Shown piece after piece: positions 5,214-8,860 of a stretch of DNA of 8,860 nt. A program made the translations under genes and the position numbers. Each line of letters starts with the position of its first letter. The stretch's first letter is position 1. This DNA is from Acidobacteriota bacterium (GTDB lineage Bacteria; Acidobacteriota; Terriglobia; Bryobacterales; JACQDG01), in NCBI GenBank assembly GCA_016201185.1, contig JACQDG010000005.1:1-8860 (forward strand), written 5' to 3'. Under the pieces are notes generated by a model that ran no database searches, was not told where the DNA came from, and was given only the letters and a program-made list of their open reading frames with translations.

Positions 5214-5933
5214 CTACGCGCGTGGCTCCCAGTCCGCCGGCCGGGCGCCTTCGGGGAGCAGTTCCCCTTTTTCGAGACAGCGGATCTTGCCGGCGTAACG
5301 CGCGGCATGCGGATCGTGCGTGACCATCACGATCGTTTTGCCGTGCTCCTTGTTGAGCTTGGAAAGGATGGTCAGGACCTCCTCGGCCGAGTGTGCGTCG
5401 AGGTCGCCGGTGGGCTCATCGGCGAGGATAATGGCGGGGTCGGTGACGATGGCGCGGGCGATAGCCACACGCTGCTCCTGGCCGCCGGAGAGCTGGCGCG
5501 GATAGTGGCCCATGCGGTCGTCCAGGCCCACCAGGCGCAACGCCACTTCGGCGTGCTCCCGGCGCTCCTTCTTGCCCAGGTGCGTGAGGAGCAGGGGCAG
5601 CTCCACATTTTCGAGCGCGGTAAGCACGGGGATCAGGTTGAAGGTCTGGAACACGAAGCCGATATTTTCGTTGCGCCAGCGGGCCATCTGCTTGTCGCCG
5701 AGCTGCTGCAAGTCCTGGCCCAGGACGATCATGCGGCCCTGGGTGGGCCGGTCGATGGCCGCCACTAGGTGCAGCAGGGTCGATTTGCCGGAGCCGGACG
5801 GGCCCATCAAAGCAATGAACTCGCCGCGCTGGATGGTCAGATTGGCGTCGGCCAGCGCCAGCACGTGAAACTCGTCGCGGATGTACTCCTTGTGCACGTT
5901 GATGGCGTGAATGGCGAGGTTGTCTGGTGTCAT
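5214..5933 (-). CDS. ABC transporter ATP-binding protein, LolD/MacB type
   Basis: This 239-residue cytoplasmic ATPase powers the adjacent FtsX-family permeases. All nucleotide-binding motifs are present: Walker A GPSGSGKST (44-52), Q-loop VFQTFN (Q96), signature LSGGQEQRVAIARA (148-161), Walker B IILADEPTG with catalytic E173, and switch histidine in THDPH (H206). The length and IGFVFQTFNLIPVLTALENVE pattern (split here only by position 91-111) are those of the LolD/MacB/FtsE-like group that energises mechanotransmission exporters and lipoprotein extractors. The ATG overlaps the adaptor stop as ATGA, so translation is probably coupled. The C-terminal tail (ELLPEGARPADWEPRA) is short and unremarkable. 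Naming it lolD or macB would overreach, since the substrate is unknown. Confidence 0.95.
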   Translation of the reverse strand: MTPDNLAIHAINVHKEYIRDEFHVLALADANLTIQRGEFIALMGPSGSGKSTLLHLVAAIDRPTQGRMIVLGQDLQQLGDKQMARWRNENIGFVFQTFNLIPVLTALENVELPLLLTHLGKKERREHAEVALRLVGLDDRMGHYPRQLSGGQEQRVAIARAIVTDPAIILADEPTGDLDAHSAEEVLTILSKLNKEHGKTIVMVTHDPHAARYAGKIRCLEKGELLPEGARPADWEPRA

Positions 5934-7303
5934 GGTCGGCGTGAGGATTTGACCGCTACTCGATCGCCGTTCTTCAAGCCGGCGGGAGGGTTCAGGATAA
6001 TTTCCTCGCCGCCGCTCAGTCCTTCCCCGATTTCGGCGCCGCGGGAGGTGGTCGAGCGGACCTTGACGGCGCGCTCCACAACTTTACCGTTAGACGCCAG
6101 CAGCACGGCCTTGCCGTCGCGGAGAGCCGAGGCCGGGATCACGATCAGCGGCCTAGCGCCCTGCCCCGCGCGGTCCGCGGCGGTTTTTTCGTCGGCCAGA
6201 AAGGCGACACGAGCGTTCATTTCCGGCCGCAAATAATCATCCGGCCTCAAAATCTTGACCTTCACCTGCACCGTGGCCTTTTGACGGTCAGCCTGGGGCG
6301 AGATTTCTTCGATTGCCCCCTCGTACTTGCGATCGGGGAAAGCGTCGGTGGTGACGATGCCGCGCTGCCGCGGGCCGAGCCGGGCGAAATCGTCCTGGTT
6401 GATGTCGAGCTCGACTTGCAAATCGTTCAGGTCGGCCAGGGAGACCACGTAGCCCTTGGCGCCCCGCTCGCCAACGAAGCTGGTGGTGACGAACTCGCCC
6501 ACTTCGACGGCGCGCTCGAGGATCGTGCCATTGACGGGGGCCCGGATGACGGTCGAGTCGAGCATGGTCTGGGCGTAGGCGAGCTGGCCGCGGGCCTGGC
6601 GAAGCTGGCCGCGCACGGCGTCAATCTGCTCGATGCGGGGGCCGATGCGCACCAGCTCATAGTTCTTCTGCAAGGCATCCACGCGGGCCTTCTGGCCATC
6701 GAAGCGGGCCTGGGCATCGTCGAGGGACTGCTTGGGCATGACGCCGTCGGTGACCAGGCCGCGTACGCGGTCCAGGTTCACGCGGGCGTTTTCCAAGTCG
6801 GCCTGTCCCTGCTCCTGGTTGGCGCGGGCGGCGGCGATTTCCTGGGGGCGCGAGCCGGTTTCCATTTCCTTCAGCCGGGCCTCCAGGTTAGCGACATTTC
6901 CAGCGGCCTGCTCAACCTGGGCGCGGTATTCCTGGTCCTCGAGCCGCACCACCACCTGCCCCTGCTGCACCCGGTCGCCTTTCTCCACGCCGATCCAGGC
7001 GACGCGGCCGATCACTTTGCACGAGACCTCGATCTTGTGGTGCGCGACGATGTAGCCGGTGGCATTGAGCACCACGCCCGCCTCGGAGGGCCCCGAAGAG
7101 GAAGCGCTCACGCGCATGGTCTCGACCTCGACTGGGCGGCTGCGCCCCAATACGAGCTGCCAGACGAGCAGCGCCGCGATCACCGCCACACCGGTGAGAA
7201 TCCACCACGTGGCCCACTTCGGACCGGCAGTGGGCGCTCCGCTTGAGCGGTCGATCTTGAGGCTTTTCAGCTCCTGATCGAATTTTTGCGCGTCTACGGG
7301 CAT
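5930..7303 (-). CDS. HlyD/MacA-family periplasmic adaptor (membrane-fusion protein)
   Basis: This encodes 457 residues from the ATG at 7303, which overlaps the upstream permease stop as TGATG; a GTG one codon earlier is possible but less likely. Layout: cytoplasmic N-terminus (1-30), one membrane anchor (WATWWILTGVAVIAALLVW, 30-48), a biotinyl-lipoyl-like domain in two halves (about 82-123, with GRVAWIGVEKGDRVQQGQ, and about 250-273, with STVIRAPVNGTIL), a long alpha-helical hairpin rich in A/E/Q/R between them (about 124-248), a beta-barrel domain (about 295-370) and a membrane-proximal domain (about 385-452, VIPASALRDGKAVLL). Such adaptors connect an inner-membrane pump to an outer-membrane channel. 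No TolC-like channel is seen, so one would have to be supplied elsewhere. The neighbours make it part of a MacAB-type exporter. No lipobox: it is anchored by its N-terminal helix. Confidence 0.93.
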   Translation of the reverse strand: MPVDAQKFDQELKSLKIDRSSGAPTAGPKWATWWILTGVAVIAALLVWQLVLGRSRPVEVETMRVSASSSGPSEAGVVLNATGYIVAHHKIEVSCKVIGRVAWIGVEKGDRVQQGQVVVRLEDQEYRAQVEQAAGNVANLEARLKEMETGSRPQEIAAARANQEQGQADLENARVNLDRVRGLVTDGVMPKQSLDDAQARFDGQKARVDALQKNYELVRIGPRIEQIDAVRGQLRQARGQLAYAQTMLDSTVIRAPVNGTILERAVEVGEFVTTSFVGERGAKGYVVSLADLNDLQVELDINQDDFARLGPRQRGIVTTDAFPDRKYEGAIEEISPQADRQKATVQVKVKILRPDDYLRPEMNARVAFLADEKTAADRAGQGARPLIVIPASALRDGKAVLLASNGKVVERAVKVRSTTSRGAEIGEGLSGGEEIILNPPAGLKNGDRVAVKSSRRP

Positions 7304-8475
7304 CACAAGTCTCGCAGGGCGTTTACCACGTCTTTGCGGGCGGCGGTGCGGGCGGGCAGCAGGCCGCCCAGAAGTCCCATCACCGCGGCGAAGGTAATTC
7401 CCAGGGCGAACATGGCCGGCGTGACCCGAAACTGGAACAGAGTCTGGCTGAAAGTGACCGAGTTGCCCATGCGGCTCGAGACCCCGTTAAAGGGCAGCGC
7501 CACCAGGCAGGCCAATACTCCGCCCAGCAAGGAAAGCAGAAACGACTCGATCATGAACGACACCAGGATGCTGGGGCGGGAAAAACCCAGCACGCGCAGC
7601 ACGCCGATCTCGCGCGACCGGCGGACCACCGCGGCGTACATGGTGTTCATAGCGGCAAACGAGCTGCCGATGGCCATTACGACGGCCACAAAAATCCCCA
7701 GGTATTGCAGAGGGCGGCCGGATTCGGTCTGCCGCAGGTAATACTCCAGTTCCGGCACCGCCTCGTGGTTCAGCCGTTGATCATTGGCGATGGCGTCGGT
7801 CAGGGCGCGCATGGCGGCCGGGTCGACAGCGCGCACCAGGGCCGAGCTAAGCGCGTTGGGGCGGCCCACGTCGTTCGCTAGCTGGTTGACGTCAGTCCAG
7901 ATTTCGCCGTTGAAGGCGGTCTGGCCGCCGTCGAAGATGCCGACGATGGTCCAGTAACCGCGGCCGATCTGGAGCTGCCGGCCGATGTCGATGCCCTCGT
8001 AGGTCTGAACCACACCGCGGCCAACCGCGAGCTCACGCTGGCCGGGGGCAAACCAGCGGCCGGAGGACAGCTTAACCGTCTCGGCGCGCATCCGAACGCC
8101 CACCTGCGGCAAGCCGCGAACGTTGACGTTGGACTGCGCTGCTTCCTGAGAACCCTTGAGTTTCAAGTTGACCACGGTCACCAGTTCCTGGGAGATCATC
8201 GGCTCGCCGTTTTCCGTTTGGACGCCCTCCTTGGAGCGGATCACCTGGAGGTTTTCCTGCATCACCACGCTGGTCAGCTCGGCCGTGGACCCTTTGCGCA
8301 GCACGAGCAGGTGGAGGGGATGCCCTGTGGCTTGAAAGGAAGCCTGTAAGCCTGCCAGCATACCGAGAATACCCAGCATGACGGCGACGGTGAGGGCGAT
8401 GCCCAGCGCGGTCATGATGGTCGTGGTACGGCGCTCCACCAGGTTGCGGAAGTTATAGGAGATCGGGATGGCCAT
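7303..8475 (-). CDS. FtsX/MacB-family ABC transporter permease
   Basis: This complete permease has 390 residues. The start at 8475 has AAGGA (8482-8486) with 6 nt spacing. Membrane helix 1 lies at about 20-43, followed by a large periplasmic MacB-type core domain (about 45-255, e.g. SSGRWFAPGQRELAVGRGV and TIVGIFDGGQTAFNGEIW), then three helices at about 258-282, 303-328 and 352-374. The cytoplasmic loop RRSREIGVLRVLGFSR (285-300) is the typical coupling-helix segment contacting the ATPase. The end PARTAARKDVVNALRDL fits the family. Four helices plus a periplasmic domain is the MacB/LolC topology, in which movement of the periplasmic part drives export rather than a channel. It begins 22 nt after the stop of a second permease of the same family, which suggests a heterodimer. 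Confidence 0.94.
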   Translation of the reverse strand: MAIPISYNFRNLVERRTTTIMTALGIALTVAVMLGILGMLAGLQASFQATGHPLHLLVLRKGSTAELTSVVMQENLQVIRSKEGVQTENGEPMISQELVTVVNLKLKGSQEAAQSNVNVRGLPQVGVRMRAETVKLSSGRWFAPGQRELAVGRGVVQTYEGIDIGRQLQIGRGYWTIVGIFDGGQTAFNGEIWTDVNQLANDVGRPNALSSALVRAVDPAAMRALTDAIANDQRLNHEAVPELEYYLRQTESGRPLQYLGIFVAVVMAIGSSFAAMNTMYAAVVRRSREIGVLRVLGFSRPSILVSFMIESFLLSLLGGVLACLVALPFNGVSSRMGNSVTFSQTLFQFRVTPAMFALGITFAAVMGLLGGLLPARTAARKDVVNALRDL

Positions 8476-8481
8476 GGGTCG

Positions 8482-8486
8482 TCCTT
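8482..8486 (-). promoter_or_regulatory. Shine-Dalgarno of the complete permease gene
   Basis: The minus strand reads AAGGA, then 6 nt, then the ATG at 8475. It lies in the 22-nt gap between the two permease genes and supports the chosen start. Confidence 0.65.
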
Positions 8487-8497
8487 GCTTCCGCCCC

Positions 8498-8860
8498 TTA
8501 GCCGGTATGCCGCAGGGCGTCGGCGATGGGCAGCCGGGCGGCGTTCCATGCGGGGACCACGGAACTGGCCAGCCCGATCAGAAGGGCCACGACGAGGTTG
8601 ATGGCCGCGGCGGCCGCTGGCATTCGAATGCCTGCGCCGAAGATAAGGGGCATTTTGGCAGCCCAGCCCATCAGGCCGACGGCCAGCAGGCAGCCGAGCA
8701 CGCCGCCGATCATGGCGATGATCACCGCTTCAGCGACGATCATGGTCAGCACCTTGCCGGTGGTGAAACCTAGGGTTTTCAGCACGCCTACTTCCTTGAT
8801 CCGCTCGCGCACCGACATGGCCATGGTGTTCGCCGCCACCAGCAGAATGGCGAAGGTCAC
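8498..8860 (-). CDS. FtsX-family ABC transporter permease, C-terminal part only (runs off right edge)
   Basis: These are the last 120 residues of a permease whose start lies beyond the window. The first codon, GTG at 8860, is internal valine, not a start. The segment holds the end of one membrane helix (FAILLVAANTMAMSV), the cytoplasmic coupling segment RERIKEVGVLKTLGFT, two further helices (MIVAEAVIIAMIGGVLGCLLAV and INLVVALLIGLASSVV, each with conserved glycines) and the family-typical tail PAWNAARLPIADALRHTG. It matches the same regions of the downstream permease but is clearly a different sequence (VRERIKEVGVLKTLGF against VRRSREIGVLRVLGF), so it is a paralogous partner rather than a recent duplicate. 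It is probably the first or second gene of the export operon. Confidence 0.9.
   Translation of the reverse strand: MTFAILLVAANTMAMSVRERIKEVGVLKTLGFTTGKVLTMIVAEAVIIAMIGGVLGCLLAVGLMGWAAKMPLIFGAGIRMPAAAAAINLVVALLIGLASSVVPAWNAARLPIADALRHTG

Noticed and set aside
4360..5298. Plus-strand open frame of 312 codons antisense to glpK
   Set aside because: It mirrors a gene with complete conserved motifs on the other strand; the composition is G/A-rich without any recognisable domain, as expected for an antisense frame in GC-rich coding DNA.
6281..7246. Plus-strand open frame of 321 codons antisense to the adaptor gene
   Set aside because: The minus-strand adaptor has a full domain layout and coupled start and stop. 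The plus frame is dominated by L/G/A/D/H and shows no family motif.
7304..7306. GTG at 7306 as adaptor start
   Set aside because: The ATG one codon later overlaps the permease stop as TGATG, a common coupling arrangement; the difference is one residue and cannot be settled by sequence alone.

Overview
The window is about 8.9 kb of GC-rich bacterial DNA. Every gene I can support lies on the minus strand, so the biological reading order runs from position 8860 down to 1. The likely source is an Acidobacteriota soil or sediment bacterium. This is inference from the secreted repeat proteins: an SBBP beta-propeller protein with a choice-of-anchor D-type tail, and a protein with FDVPGA/INPAGAI repeats. 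Both types are very common in that phylum. No rRNA or other phylogenetic marker is present.

Region 8860-5214 is a tightly packed MacAB/LolCDE-type ABC export operon. It holds the C-terminal end of one FtsX-family permease (running off the right edge), a complete second FtsX-family permease, an HlyD/MacA-like membrane-fusion adaptor, and a LolD/MacB-like ATPase. Junctions are 22 nt, TGATG (1-base overlap) and ATGA (4-base overlap), which indicates translational coupling. The expected product is an inner-membrane exporter with a heteromeric permease pair, powered by the ATPase and linked to the periplasm by the adaptor. Its substrate cannot be told from the sequence.

Region 5196-3697 is glycerol kinase (glpK), beginning only 17 nt after the ATPase stop codon. 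It is probably co-transcribed with the exporter, with no glpF, glpD or glpR in view. A tRNA-Thr(CGT)-like gene starts 12 nt after the glpK stop. Its 3' half is textbook, but its 5' half has several defects (G33 instead of T33, a G2-G71 acceptor mismatch, a broken D arm), so it may be a decaying copy.

Region 3609-3205 has no confident gene. It contains an isolated perfect TATAAT, an 82-codon open frame with no normal start codon, and a 15-bp palindrome just upstream of the next gene.

Region 3204-1 encodes two secreted proteins: a complete 897-residue protein with seven SBBP repeats, then, after 33 nt and a strong Shine-Dalgarno, the first 159 codons of an INPAGAI-repeat protein that runs off the left edge. 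They are probably expressed together and exported by the general secretory route.

I see no phage, transposon, CRISPR or defence system. The points most worth a second look are the abnormal tRNA, glpK placed in an exporter operon, the start-less frame, and in-frame simple-repeat inserts in the SBBP gene.
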